Part shown: positions 24,846 through 37,000 of the stretch, in pieces
Numbering within the stretch: position 1 is the stretch's first letter
How the letters are laid out: every line of letters begins with the position of its first letter
Assembly (NCBI GenBank): GCA_951230915.1
Contig: OX579635.1
Location: 4,712,001-4,776,000, forward strand
DNA: 64,000 nucleotides
From: Antitrichia curtipendula
Lineage: Eukaryota > Streptophyta > Bryopsida > Hypnales > Leucodontaceae
Direction of reading: 5' to 3'
Notes under the pieces: generated by a model
The model's database searches: none
Seen by the model: the letters and a program-made list of their open reading frames with translations, nothing else
What the model was told of the DNA's origin: nothing
Made by a program: the position numbers and the translations under genes

Positions 24846-27800
24846 TTACAACGGGACCCACGTTGGATCCCATTGATCCTTCTCATCCTCCGTCATATAG
24901 TCCATGATTGTATAGTTTGTCCAAGCCATATGTCTCTCATTTAGCATGGACAACCTATCCGCTTCTTTTGCAGCCTCCTCCGCTGTTTCTAATACACACA
25001 CAATGCAATTCATGGTATTAAGTTAATGTGAACAACTAATACATAATCGTCATACTCTCCTCTAGAGCCACGTGATCCAACTTCCATACAACCAAGGGAG
25101 CAAGTCATTTACATGAAACCAATTGATTCACTCCACCCCAATGAACTTAATGATCAAATATATCAAACATCATGAATGCATTCGCTCCATGCAATGTACA
25201 TCTAGTTCCAAAGATTGGGTACCATATGTGGATGTGTCCTTTGTTCCATTGCTAACATAGGGATCCGTCACTCCTTTGGCAAGGGGAACGTCGCAAAACC
25301 ACCGGATTTTTCCTTTGTCAATCCCTCTAGCATTTCTGCAAGCACACATCACCTTGAATTGAGTTCCTCATTTGAACTTTGGAAGGCGTTTATGCTAGAT
25401 TGCACAACCAATTCAACAATAACAAAAGGGATGTCTATATATCATTCTATCAAGTCCCAAGCCATATTCCATATAGAATGAAAGAGGTCATGTCCTTACT
25501 TTCTAAATTTGATGTTTCTGTATCTTGGAATGAAAGAATCAGAAGGCAAAACATCGCTTCTAAAGTACCCCCTTCCCCTGTTCCAATATATCAAGGACAA
25601 ACAATTTAGAAACAAACTCCAAAACAAATTCATCAAGGTGGCATCCATTGATGTCATTTCATCCTTGATTCCTATCTACAAGGAGATTGCACAACATGTA
25701 TTCCTACTCTAAATTGCCCAATCCTATGAAACCCAATTTTTCAAAAGAAACTTGTTTTTCCTAGACTTATATAGAACCAAAGTGAAGGAGTTATAAATAT
25801 TAGGACTTATATGGATGGACCAATGGTTCTTTTTATTATCACATTTTGATGTTTCCAATCAAAAGCATAATAATCAAATACGTAGTTGTAGAAAATAAAG
25901 GGGACTTACTTGAGCCTCAAATGGGCCACCAAATCCACTCGAGGAAGTTCTCCCCAAACTGCCGCATCCATTTCAATGGAGTCCCTATCTTCCTACAATG
26001 ACAAATGACAATAATGAATCAATTCTTTAGGTTGTCTTTAGGAAAATGATACCACAAGCATGGAAATCAATTGGATGGACGGGATTTATTGTTTCCTTTA
26101 CAACTTTTGAGCTACACATAATTGATAGTTATCAAAAATCTTGTTCTCTAAACTACAATAAATTTCATAGGAATCCCTAGAAAATACAAAAGTAGATTCT
26201 ACTTTATAACATGTGTATTTGGAGCAATTGTCAATTTTTTAAATATGCGTCATTGTGATGTTGTTATAAATATTTATTTATAAAGTAACTAAAAAAGGCT
26301 CTCAAATAATACAAATAGATGGAATATACAAGGAGTGGCTCACAATAAGTACACGTCATTCCAAATCCAATCTATTATGGCTCAAGGAATTCAAAATGAA
26401 GGCCTTCATACCCAAAGCAAGCAACGTGGTCTTACCATATTAATGCACGACTCCTCGCCTTCATGGACAAATGCGAATAGATTGAAGGCGTCCCATGCTT
26501 CCCTTTCATTTGAAAATTCTCATGTGCGTCAAAGTTTTGCACTGATAGTTTATTAATCCATTTGGTCAAAGACAAGAAATGGAGCATACCTAAATGATCC
26601 GCACTAGCAATCCACTATGTTTGTGTTGAATAGAAATGATGCATTGTTGTAAATGGCATGCCAATTATTACCAATAGTCAAAAACATTTTGTTGGATTTT
26701 GGAAGATCTTTGGGCCTAAAGTAGGCTACAAAACTTTCCCTCCCCCCTTCTCGCTTGTTCAACATTTTCACCACCACCAATTTTGATTGAGCTTTATGAA
26801 TATACTTGGTAAAATGAATAATGCACCATCTTATTTAGAAGCAAATCCTATAGCCTGGATAATGGTAAAGTTGCACTAATCTAATAACAAATGAAGGCTA
26901 AGGTTTTCATTCCAATGCATTTATGGTCTTGGGAAGCTCATATGTAAGACATTGGCATTGCTAGCAATATGGCATCTACATGCTCTTATTTGTTCAATGA
27001 AGTGGTTTTAGTGATCCAACATAAGTTCAAAGTTGATACTCTGGCGCCAAACGAGTGTTATTGTTATGTAGCAAATGGATGCCCAATGGATGGAGAATGG
27101 TAGCAATTATAAGACTAAGGGTCAAGAATTTCAGATACGTACCGTTTCACACCATGTTGCTTGAATCGGGCTTGCCTTGGTTGTTTTTTGCTCGGCTTGC
27201 ACCCTTTAGAACTTGTGCTAGACGTTGCAATTGTCCCTTCTACCATTTGAGCCTCCATTTCTCCATCTTTAGAGATGTGTTCCACATTCCCTAGAGGACT
27301 CACCCATTGAGAATCTATAGACAAAAAAGTTTCTTGATCAAATAAAGGATGTGGAGCATTACCCTCTAGAGCCTCCATCAAGCCACCAATCATGGAGGGA
27401 GCCATGTCTTCATTGCCATTGCTAGATGATCCCGTGATCTCTACATAATCAACTTCATTTGGACTCTTTTCCCTTCTCAATGCATTCAAGCGTAATACAG
27501 ATTGGGGAGATAGAGGCTTTGCCACTCGTGCTTTCTTTGGCATAGTCCTTGCTTCACCATTTGCAACATCACCAATAGTAGGCTCAAAGATGGGTGTGGC
27601 CTCCATCCTCTCATTATTCACCTCCGCCCAACTAAGACAAGAGGGTTCGTCCATCCACGGTCTTTTCCTAGTAGGGTTGTTGTTGTCTCCAAGATTTGGA
27701 GTGGAGAAGATGGTCTCCTCCACCATTTGTTGTCCCTCCGACTCATAGTGAGATGCTCCAACATGCCCATGTGTTCCACTTGTTTCAAATTGCACATGAT

Positions 27801-28830
27801 GGTCTTCCAAAGTTTGATCACCGTGGACTTGCATCATGGAAGCCAATCCTCCATTGCCACTAATATTACCTACATCTTCTTGATTAGTTGGTACATTTGT
27901 TCCTCTACCATCTCCACCATCATTGATAAGGTCCATCCAACTATGAGGCCCTAGCTTGGATGCTTGATCGCTCTCCAACAAGTCTCTAAACATTGTGAAT
28001 ACGTCATCTGTTGGAGAGGTGTCCAAATCATTTGAAAGAGGTCCTACAGATTGAGATTCCCCATCATGCAAATGCACTCCACCTTGTTCGGGTTCTAAAA
28101 TAGGATCACCATGTCCAATTTCAAGGCAAGGGATTGACATCAATGGATCAAGTCCTTCATTACCATGAATAGCTCCCAAAAGATTTGTGCCATCACCAAC
28201 ATAGTCTATCAAATGGTTTGATTCTGGCTCTACTATCTTTTTGGTGGTCCCCCCTTCACACAAGGTATCCTCTTCAACTAGGGCTTGAGAAACCTGCCCA
28301 TTCACCTCCGTTGAAACAATATGAGAACCTAATGTTGGATCAATATTGGCTTCCACTGCCGCACTATTGCAACTAGAAGGGATGGTTGGTGGTGCACCAA
28401 AACTTTGACCTTCCATTTCATCAGGGAGCTTACTAATCACCCAAAATTGCCCTCCAACACAAAGATCAAAACAAGACTTTCCAAGTCCTATCATTTCAAA
28501 GAATTGTTTATCCTCTCTATGTACAATGCCAATGGTGCAATTGTCCTCGTTTGTGATCATTTGATGTACGTCAAATTGAAATGGTCCTTGGGCAATGTAA
28601 GACGTATTTGTGGATGGGATAATGATCCAACGACCCTCTTTACCATCGTCACAAATAGACTTGTAGCCTACTCCCGTATTGTGGCTTTCAAGAAATTCAA
28701 GTATGCTATCAATTGAATTGGTATACGGTCCCCATGCACCGTAGACAAAATTGGTGTCTCCATCCATCATGGATGGTCCCATAGTATCTTTGCTACTCTC
28801 AAGATGTAGATTCACGCTAAGATGATCCAT
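24846..28830 (-). CDS. Unrecognised five-exon gene, left copy
   Basis: Mirror copy of the gene at 34,091-38,075, transcribed leftwards. Modelled exons on the minus strand: 27,143-28,830, 26,436-26,502, 25,910-25,992, 25,223-25,335 and 24,846-24,988; 2,094 nt, 697 codons plus TAA. The first exon alone stays open for 571 codons because it reads through its donor (GTACGT). The protein is acidic in the middle, with basic nuclear-localisation-like patches near its exon 1 end. No domain recognised. Both copies appear identical, so neither shows decay. Function unknown. See the right copy for the splice reasoning. Confidence 0.65.
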
Positions 28831-28867
28831 ATATGTATATCTACAAACGTTCTAAGGGACCTAATAA

Positions 28868-29077
28868 TCAACGTATGAATAATGAACACTCCAACAGTTT
28901 ATAAAGCCAAGACACTTGTAACACGTCCACTAGTTTGTATCCCACATTTCCCTCCAAACCCTTCACAACTTCAAATCTACCCAAGTTAATGCGATAGGTT
29001 TGAACTTTGAAGGAACTTTGTATTGTATACTTTCCTAATCTTTGAAGGAAAAAGACACGGTTTGCACTGAGGCACAT
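28868..29077 (-). promoter_or_regulatory. 69-codon upstream ORF, left copy
   Basis: ATG-initiated frame in the 5' leader, ending 37 nt before the main ATG. Mirror of 33,844-34,053. Confidence 0.4.
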
Positions 29078-29170
29078 ACACCTTCTACTACAACAATATT
29101 GTCTAGGTAGTAGGCTAAACAAGGAACTATGAGAGACTTACAAATGAGAGACTTCCAACAAAGGCCCATG

Positions 29171-29245
29171 TATTTATATTTTGCGTTCCATTTTTCAACT
29201 ACCGAGTCTTGGATTTAGATCCACCATTCCACGTGGCTAGATTGG
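29171..29245 (-). promoter_or_regulatory. Core promoter, left copy (TATA, G-box, CCAAT)
   Basis: On the minus strand: CCAAT (29,241-29,245), CACGTG (29,230-29,235) and TATAAATA (29,171-29,178), the mirror of the right-arm promoter. The two promoters face each other across the spacer, so the genes are divergent. Confidence 0.55.
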
Positions 29246-30485
29246 GTGGCACGGCTTCAATGCTCAATCCTTCAACCAAGACAATGTGAAGGAAAGATCA
29301 TTCCATTAGCAACCAAAGGGACAATTGATGCATTTACTTTACACTCAAGTTACTTCAATTAGTAGATTATTGCACCGGTCAATATTACCTCTAATTCATT
29401 AGTAATTTATTAAGTTGGATAATTATGCAAATTCTTGAGGTGGATTTACACAAATGTTTACAGTATTTTTGGTAACATTAGAAGGTTTAATGTAGTCTAC
29501 ACTATTTTCATGGAGTTACAAATAATGTGATGGTTATCCAACTTTCATCTACATTCATTGACATACAAACAATTTTTTATTCAAAATGCACCCTAATGCC
29601 TAAATAACAAGCATCATCATGTTTGTTTTTAAATATTTTCTTTGGAGATTGTGGATGTGTCATACATTTGACATTGTTATTGGTCGCATTTGTGTCATAT
29701 GGTTGAATTTTTTCTAGTTGTAGACCAATGATTTGTATCATTAGAACCCTAGTTTTAAATCCATTGGGTTCATCCATAGATTGATCAATTCAACCATTGA
29801 TAGTTGATAATTAGGATTTTGGAAGAAAAAAAATTCACAAAAGTGTGTGTTCTCAAGAATGTCATCATATATGAATTTGTTGAATTGGAATGAATGGTGT
29901 ATGAGGACCAAAGCATAAAATATTTGCAATGCTTGTTGGAATTGGGCAAAATGATCTTTTGACCTCCCATTTATTTTTTAATAAACTATAGTTTTAGCTT
30001 GTAATTTTGAGCATTGTTTAATCAAGACTATAAGATTCTATTGCCAAAATATTGAGTCGAAGTAATATATGAAGTGATTTCTAGAGAAGGTTGGTAAATG
30101 AACTAAAATGACATGTTTTTCAACTCAAGTGTTTATAGAGAACACATTTAGACAGCCATTGCATCAATATTCAAGGAATATAAACTTTCAATAGAGAGTC
30201 AATTTTGAGAATTTTTTTTGTACTTTTTATACAATTTTTTCTTATTTAATATAGAGGTGTGAAAGTTATTTTCAGCTTTACAGTGTATCTTTTTACTTCA
30301 AAAATTTGTATCTAATTATGATTTATGTATAATATTATCAATAATTCATAACATAAACTTTCAAAGTAGGAAAATCTACTTATATTTTTTTCTTTTTCTT
30401 TTATTTGAATTTGAAGACGTAAATAGAGGGTCCAAAATCCTCGCCACACGTGGAATGTATAAATGCATAGAGTAACCTCCCTGAC

Positions 30486-30679
30486 GGACCAAAGCATAAA
30501 ATATATTTGTAATGCTTGTTGCAATTGGGCATCATACAATGTATAGCTAACTCTTCTTGGACCCTGATTTTGGAAGTAATGAGCTAATATCAATGAAATT
30601 TTCAAAGAAGTTGGATTTGACCTTCCAACTATCATTTTTTTTTAGTATTTTTGAAACATCAATTGCTATTTAGTATGAA
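30486..30679 (-). repeat. Diverged inverted copy of the right-arm junction
   Basis: The reverse complement resembles about 32,825-33,016, including 'gagttagctat', 'tgatgcccaatt' and 'tttatgctttggtcc', with scattered substitutions. It runs without interruption through the point that is the inner end of the right arm (32,973). So that stretch is an older repeat unit. Confidence 0.7.
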
Positions 30680-30957
30680 TTTTGGACTTTGGAAAGCCCA
30701 AAGCAGTTAAATATGCCATAGAGGAAGTAGTTCCAACTAAGCCACATGACGCCAAGAAATTCTTCTAGATATCTAAGGCAAAAGTGCAAAGTGTCATTAC
30801 TAAAGGCCAGACCATGGAAGGAATTGTAGCCTGAAATGCCACCATGTCCACCACTACCACCACCTGCAACGAAGTTTGGTAGAAGTGCCCACCAAACCCA
30901 CCTGGAGTATTTGAGATTAGTCTTACAACTAGGATTGATTACCCCTGATTGGCTAGG

Positions 30958-31302
30958 TCCAATTCAAATTGCATAGCATACTCTTCACAAGTTCTCATGA
31001 TTTTCAAATTGTGCAAACAATTTGAATTCAGAAAATTCAAAGTCCAAAAGCATGATTATGCAAGGTGCAAAAATCAAAAAAATATATTTCCACTTCAAAT
31101 GCAAATTGTCTTGCAACCCATTTGGTCAATTTTGTTTTTGAAATCTCTTCTATACGTTCTTATACCAGTGGCTAGTGTAAGATCCTACAATTGAATATGC
31201 AAAATAAACCATTTTTAAAGCTTTTTGCGCTTTGCAGTAATAAAAATGGCAAGTTGAGAGCAATTTTATGATATAAAGATCTTGGGACATTAGAGATTAG
31301 CT
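30958..31302 (+). mobile_element. Type B TTAA MITE 3' fragment
   Basis: Matches the 3' part of type B elements: 'gtaagatcctacaatt', 'aaaatggcaagttgagagc' and an end 'gggacattagagatta' in place of CTTTAGGGGTTAA. The 5' end is missing. Its last part is duplicated beyond the gap. Confidence 0.6.
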
Positions 31303-31957
31303 ATGTTTTTCATGTGGTATAACAATCCATATATTCAAAATGATGAATCTAAAGACCACCTTTCACAAAATAAATTTCTTATTCTTGTCTACAAAATCCT
31401 TCTTGGAAGTAATTGGATATTTGATTTTTTAAAGTTTCAATCTTAGAACAAGAAATAATTTTGTTTTTTGTTCTATTTTGTGCAACCTTCTACTCAACAC
31501 ATTTCAAAAACAAAAAATCAAATTTTATAATTTTAAATAAGAGATATACATCTTAAACCACCTAAAGGAGGCATAAAAGTGTCTACAATGGCCTAGATAT
31601 TCATTTGCTAACAAACCATCATATCATATATTCATACAAAGGGAACAAGAAATCTATTCTTAGATACCTCTTCAAATATAAATTGAATATCATTATATCC
31701 TTGCAATTCTTGAAAATTTACCTCTAGACTCATCATTTTGGAAAAACAAATTTCCAAAGGTCCTCAAAACCATCAAAACTTAAAACCTGAAAAAATGAAC
31801 AAATCCTTATACTAAATAGCAATTGAAATTTCAAAAATACTAAGAAAAAATGATAATTAGAAGGTCAAATCCAACTCTTCTTGGAAAATTTCATTGATAT
31901 TAGCTCATTACTTCCAGAGTCATGGTCCAAGAAGAGTTAGCTATGCATTCTATGATG
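31141..31957 (+). repeat. Direct duplicate before the gap
   Basis: 817 bp that recur at 32,158-32,974 with constant offset 1,017 and no difference seen when read line by line. It ends exactly where the N run starts, which is typical of two contig ends that overlap but were scaffolded instead of merged. Confidence 0.85.
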
Positions 31958-32157
31958 NNNNNNNNNNNNNNNNNNNNNNNNNNNNNNNNNNNNNNNNNNN
32001 NNNNNNNNNNNNNNNNNNNNNNNNNNNNNNNNNNNNNNNNNNNNNNNNNNNNNNNNNNNNNNNNNNNNNNNNNNNNNNNNNNNNNNNNNNNNNNNNNNNN
32101 NNNNNNNNNNNNNNNNNNNNNNNNNNNNNNNNNNNNNNNNNNNNNNNNNNNNNNNNN
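31958..32157. other. Assembly gap, 200 Ns
   Basis: Exactly 200 N characters, a round number that suggests a placeholder of unknown size. Confidence 0.98.
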
Positions 32158-32974
32158 AAATCTCTTCTATACGTTCTTATACCAGTGGCTAGTGTAAGAT
32201 CCTACAATTGAATATGCAAAATAAACCATTTTTAAAGCTTTTTGCGCTTTGCAGTAATAAAAATGGCAAGTTGAGAGCAATTTTATGATATAAAGATCTT
32301 GGGACATTAGAGATTAGCTATGTTTTTCATGTGGTATAACAATCCATATATTCAAAATGATGAATCTAAAGACCACCTTTCACAAAATAAATTTCTTATT
32401 CTTGTCTACAAAATCCTTCTTGGAAGTAATTGGATATTTGATTTTTTAAAGTTTCAATCTTAGAACAAGAAATAATTTTGTTTTTTGTTCTATTTTGTGC
32501 AACCTTCTACTCAACACATTTCAAAAACAAAAAATCAAATTTTATAATTTTAAATAAGAGATATACATCTTAAACCACCTAAAGGAGGCATAAAAGTGTC
32601 TACAATGGCCTAGATATTCATTTGCTAACAAACCATCATATCATATATTCATACAAAGGGAACAAGAAATCTATTCTTAGATACCTCTTCAAATATAAAT
32701 TGAATATCATTATATCCTTGCAATTCTTGAAAATTTACCTCTAGACTCATCATTTTGGAAAAACAAATTTCCAAAGGTCCTCAAAACCATCAAAACTTAA
32801 AACCTGAAAAAATGAACAAATCCTTATACTAAATAGCAATTGAAATTTCAAAAATACTAAGAAAAAATGATAATTAGAAGGTCAAATCCAACTCTTCTTG
32901 GAAAATTTCATTGATATTAGCTCATTACTTCCAGAGTCATGGTCCAAGAAGAGTTAGCTATGCATTCTATGATG
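32158..32974 (+). repeat. Direct duplicate after the gap
   Basis: Second copy of 31,141-31,957. It starts at the first base after the gap and continues without break into the right arm of the inverted repeat. Confidence 0.85.
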
Positions 32975-33675
32975 CCCAATTCCAACAAGCATTGCAAATA
33001 TTTTATGCTTTGGTCCTCATACACCATTCATTCCAATTCAACAAATTCATATATGATGACATTCTTGAGAACACACACTTTTGTGAATTTTTTTTCTTCC
33101 AAAATCCTAATTATCAACTATCAATGGTTGAATTGATCAATCTATGGATGAACCCAATGGATTTAAAACTAGGGTTCTAATGATACAAATCATTGGTCTA
33201 CAACTAGAAAAAATTCAACCATATGACACAAATGCGACCAATAACAATGTCAAATGTATGACACATCCACAATCTCCAAAGAAAATATTTAAAAACAAAC
33301 ATGATGATGCTTGTTATTTAGGCATTAGGGTGCATTTTGAATAAAAAATTGTTTGTATGTCAATGAATGTAGATGAAAGTTGGATAACCATCACATTATT
33401 TGTAACTCCATGAAAATAGTGTAGACTACATTAAACCTTCTAATGTTACCAAAAATACTGTAAACATTTGTGTAAATCCACCTCAAGAATTTGCATAATT
33501 ATCCAACTTAATAAATTACTAATGAATTAGAGGTAATATTGACCGGTGCAATAATCTACTAATTGAAGTAACTTGAGTGTAAAGTAAATGCATCAATTGT
33601 CCCTTTGGTTGCTAATGGAATGATCTTTCCTTCACATTGTCTTGGTTGAAGGATTGAGCATTGAAGCCGTGCCAC

Positions 33676-33750
33676 CCAATCTAGCCACGTGGAATGGTGG
33701 ATCTAAATCCAAGACTCGGTAGTTGAAAAATGGAACGCAAAATATAAATA
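33676..33750 (+). promoter_or_regulatory. Core promoter: CCAAT, G-box, TATA
   Basis: CCAAT at 33,676-33,680, the G-box CACGTG at 33,686-33,691 inside CCACGTGG, and TATAAATA at 33,743-33,750. With usual plant spacing, transcription would begin near 33,775-33,785, giving a leader of about 310 nt before the ATG at 34,091. G-boxes bind bZIP and bHLH factors in plants, so light, stress or hormone control is possible (inference). Confidence 0.6.
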
Positions 33751-33843
33751 CATGGGCCTTTGTTGGAAGTCTCTCATTTGTAAGTCTCTCATAGTTCCTT
33801 GTTTAGCCTACTACCTAGACAATATTGTTGTAGTAGAAGGTGT

Positions 33844-34053
33844 ATGTGCCTCAGTGCAAACCGTGTCTTTTTCCTTCAAAGATTAGGAAAGTATACAATA
33901 CAAAGTTCCTTCAAAGTTCAAACCTATCGCATTAACTTGGGTAGATTTGAAGTTGTGAAGGGTTTGGAGGGAAATGTGGGATACAAACTAGTGGACGTGT
34001 TACAAGTGTCTTGGCTTTATAAACTGTTGGAGTGTTCATTATTCATACGTTGA
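33844..34053 (+). promoter_or_regulatory. 69-codon upstream ORF
   Basis: ATG at 33,844 opens a frame of 69 codons (MCLSANRVFFLQRLGKYTIQ...) that ends with TGA 37 nt before the main ATG. Long for a chance uORF in an AT-rich leader. It could repress translation of the main frame. It could instead be an unspliced part of the gene. No conservation evidence is available here. Confidence 0.4.
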
Positions 34054-34090
34054 TTATTAGGTCCCTTAGAACGTTTGTAGATATACATAT

Positions 34091-37000
34091 ATGGATCATC
34101 TTAGCGTGAATCTACATCTTGAGAGTAGCAAAGATACTATGGGACCATCCATGATGGATGGAGACACCAATTTTGTCTACGGTGCATGGGGACCGTATAC
34201 CAATTCAATTGATAGCATACTTGAATTTCTTGAAAGCCACAATACGGGAGTAGGCTACAAGTCTATTTGTGACGATGGTAAAGAGGGTCGTTGGATCATT
34301 ATCCCATCCACAAATACGTCTTACATTGCCCAAGGACCATTTCAATTTGACGTACATCAAATGATCACAAACGAGGACAATTGCACCATTGGCATTGTAC
34401 ATAGAGAGGATAAACAATTCTTTGAAATGATAGGACTTGGAAAGTCTTGTTTTGATCTTTGTGTTGGAGGGCAATTTTGGGTGATTAGTAAGCTCCCTGA
34501 TGAAATGGAAGGTCAAAGTTTTGGTGCACCACCAACCATCCCTTCTAGTTGCAATAGTGCGGCAGTGGAAGCCAATATTGATCCAACATTAGGTTCTCAT
34601 ATTGTTTCAACGGAGGTGAATGGGCAGGTTTCTCAAGCCCTAGTTGAAGAGGATACCTTGTGTGAAGGGGGGACCACCAAAAAGATAGTAGAGCCAGAAT
34701 CAAACCATTTGATAGACTATGTTGGTGATGGCACAAATCTTTTGGGAGCTATTCATGGTAATGAAGGACTTGATCCATTGATGTCAATCCCTTGCCTTGA
34801 AATTGGACATGGTGATCCTATTTTAGAACCCGAACAAGGTGGAGTGCATTTGCATGATGGGGAATCTCAATCTGTAGGACCTCTTTCAAATGATTTGGAC
34901 ACCTCTCCAACAGATGACGTATTCACAATGTTTAGAGACTTGTTGGAGAGCGATCAAGCATCCAAGCTAGGGCCTCATAGTTGGATGGACCTTATCAATG
35001 ATGGTGGAGATGGTAGAGGAACAAATGTACCAACTAATCAAGAAGATGTAGGTAATATTAGTGGCAATGGAGGATTGGCTTCCATGATGCAAGTCCACGG
35101 TGATCAAACTTTGGAAGACCATCATGTGCAATTTGAAACAAGTGGAACACATGGGCATGTTGGAGCATCTCACTATGAGTCGGAGGGACAACAAATGGTG
35201 GAGGAGACCATCTTCTCCACTCCAAATCTTGGAGACAACAACAACCCTACTAGGAAAAGACCGTGGATGGACGAACCCTCTTGTCTTAGTTGGGCGGAGG
35301 TGAATAATGAGAGGATGGAGGCCACACCCATCTTTGAGCCTACTATTGGTGATGTTGCAAATGGTGAAGCAAGGACTATGCCAAAGAAAGCACGAGTGGC
35401 AAAGCCTCTATCTCCCCAATCTGTATTACGCTTGAATGCATTGAGAAGGGAAAAGAGTCCAAATGAAGTTGATTATGTAGAGATCACGGGATCATCTAGC
35501 AATGGCAATGAAGACATGGCTCCCTCCATGATTGGTGGCTTGATGGAGGCTCTAGAGGGTAATGCTCCACATCCTTTATTTGATCAAGAAACTTTTTTGT
35601 CTATAGATTCTCAATGGGTGAGTCCTCTAGGGAATGTGGAACACATCTCTAAAGATGGAGAAATGGAGGCTCAAATGGTAGAAGGGACAATTGCAACGTC
35701 TAGCACAAGTTCTAAAGGGTGCAAGCCGAGCAAAAAACAACCAAGGCAAGCCCGATTCAAGCAACATGGTGTGAAACGGTACGTATCTGAAATTCTTGAC
35801 CCTTAGTCTTATAATTGCTACCATTCTCCATCCATTGGGCATCCATTTGCTACATAACAATAACACTCGTTTGGCGCCAGAGTATCAACTTTGAACTTAT
35901 GTTGGATCACTAAAACCACTTCATTGAACAAATAAGAGCATGTAGATGCCATATTGCTAGCAATGCCAATGTCTTACATATGAGCTTCCCAAGACCATAA
36001 ATGCATTGGAATGAAAACCTTAGCCTTCATTTGTTATTAGATTAGTGCAACTTTACCATTATCCAGGCTATAGGATTTGCTTCTAAATAAGATGGTGCAT
36101 TATTCATTTTACCAAGTATATTCATAAAGCTCAATCAAAATTGGTGGTGGTGAAAATGTTGAACAAGCGAGAAGGGGGGAGGGAAAGTTTTGTAGCCTAC
36201 TTTAGGCCCAAAGATCTTCCAAAATCCAACAAAATGTTTTTGACTATTGGTAATAATTGGCATGCCATTTACAACAATGCATCATTTCTATTCAACACAA
36301 ACATAGTGGATTGCTAGTGCGGATCATTTAGGTATGCTCCATTTCTTGTCTTTGACCAAATGGATTAATAAACTATCAGTGCAAAACTTTGACGCACATG
36401 AGAATTTTCAAATGAAAGGGAAGCATGGGACGCCTTCAATCTATTCGCATTTGTCCATGAAGGCGAGGAGTCGTGCATTAATATGGTAAGACCACGTTGC
36501 TTGCTTTGGGTATGAAGGCCTTCATTTTGAATTCCTTGAGCCATAATAGATTGGATTTGGAATGACGTGTACTTATTGTGAGCCACTCCTTGTATATTCC
36601 ATCTATTTGTATTATTTGAGAGCCTTTTTTAGTTACTTTATAAATAAATATTTATAACAACATCACAATGACGCATATTTAAAAAATTGACAATTGCTCC
36701 AAATACACATGTTATAAAGTAGAATCTACTTTTGTATTTTCTAGGGATTCCTATGAAATTTATTGTAGTTTAGAGAACAAGATTTTTGATAACTATCAAT
36801 TATGTGTAGCTCAAAAGTTGTAAAGGAAACAATAAATCCCGTCCATCCAATTGATTTCCATGCTTGTGGTATCATTTTCCTAAAGACAACCTAAAGAATT
36901 GATTCATTATTGTCATTTGTCATTGTAGGAAGATAGGGACTCCATTGAAATGGATGCGGCAGTTTGGGGAGAACTTCCTCGAGTGGATTTGGTGGCCCAT

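Larger units (their letters stand above)
22693..29948. repeat. Left arm of the 7,256-bp inverted repeat
   Basis: Each base x pairs with base 62,921 minus x of the right arm. All open-frame borders obey this sum exactly, the 571-codon frames are identical, and the spot checks I made at the outer end, inner end and exon borders found no mismatch. The outer border is at 22,693 (minus strand AGTCTATA, then divergence), the inner at 29,948. It contains one copy of the five-exon gene; outside the gene, 22,693-24,845 holds no recognisable gene. Confidence 0.95.
29949..32972. other. Spacer of the inverted repeat, with assembly gap
   Basis: About 3.0 kb as assembled. Holds AT-rich sequence, a diverged inverted repeat unit (30,486-30,679), a type B MITE fragment (30,958-31,302), 200 Ns and a direct duplication around the gap. 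If the duplication is a contig overlap, the true spacer is about 2.0 kb. No gene; the 107- and 105-codon frames are repeat or N artefacts. Confidence 0.7.

Noticed and set aside
35779..35806. The last nine residues of the uninterrupted 571-codon frame as the true C-terminus
   Set aside because: A GTACGT donor lies just before, and four downstream exons continue in matching phase, so the tail is probably intron read-through.
27055..35866. Many 60-103-codon frames on the other strand or frames of the 571-codon exon in both arms
   Set aside because: They overlap the large coding exon, are mirrored by the inverted repeat and have no domain or splice support.
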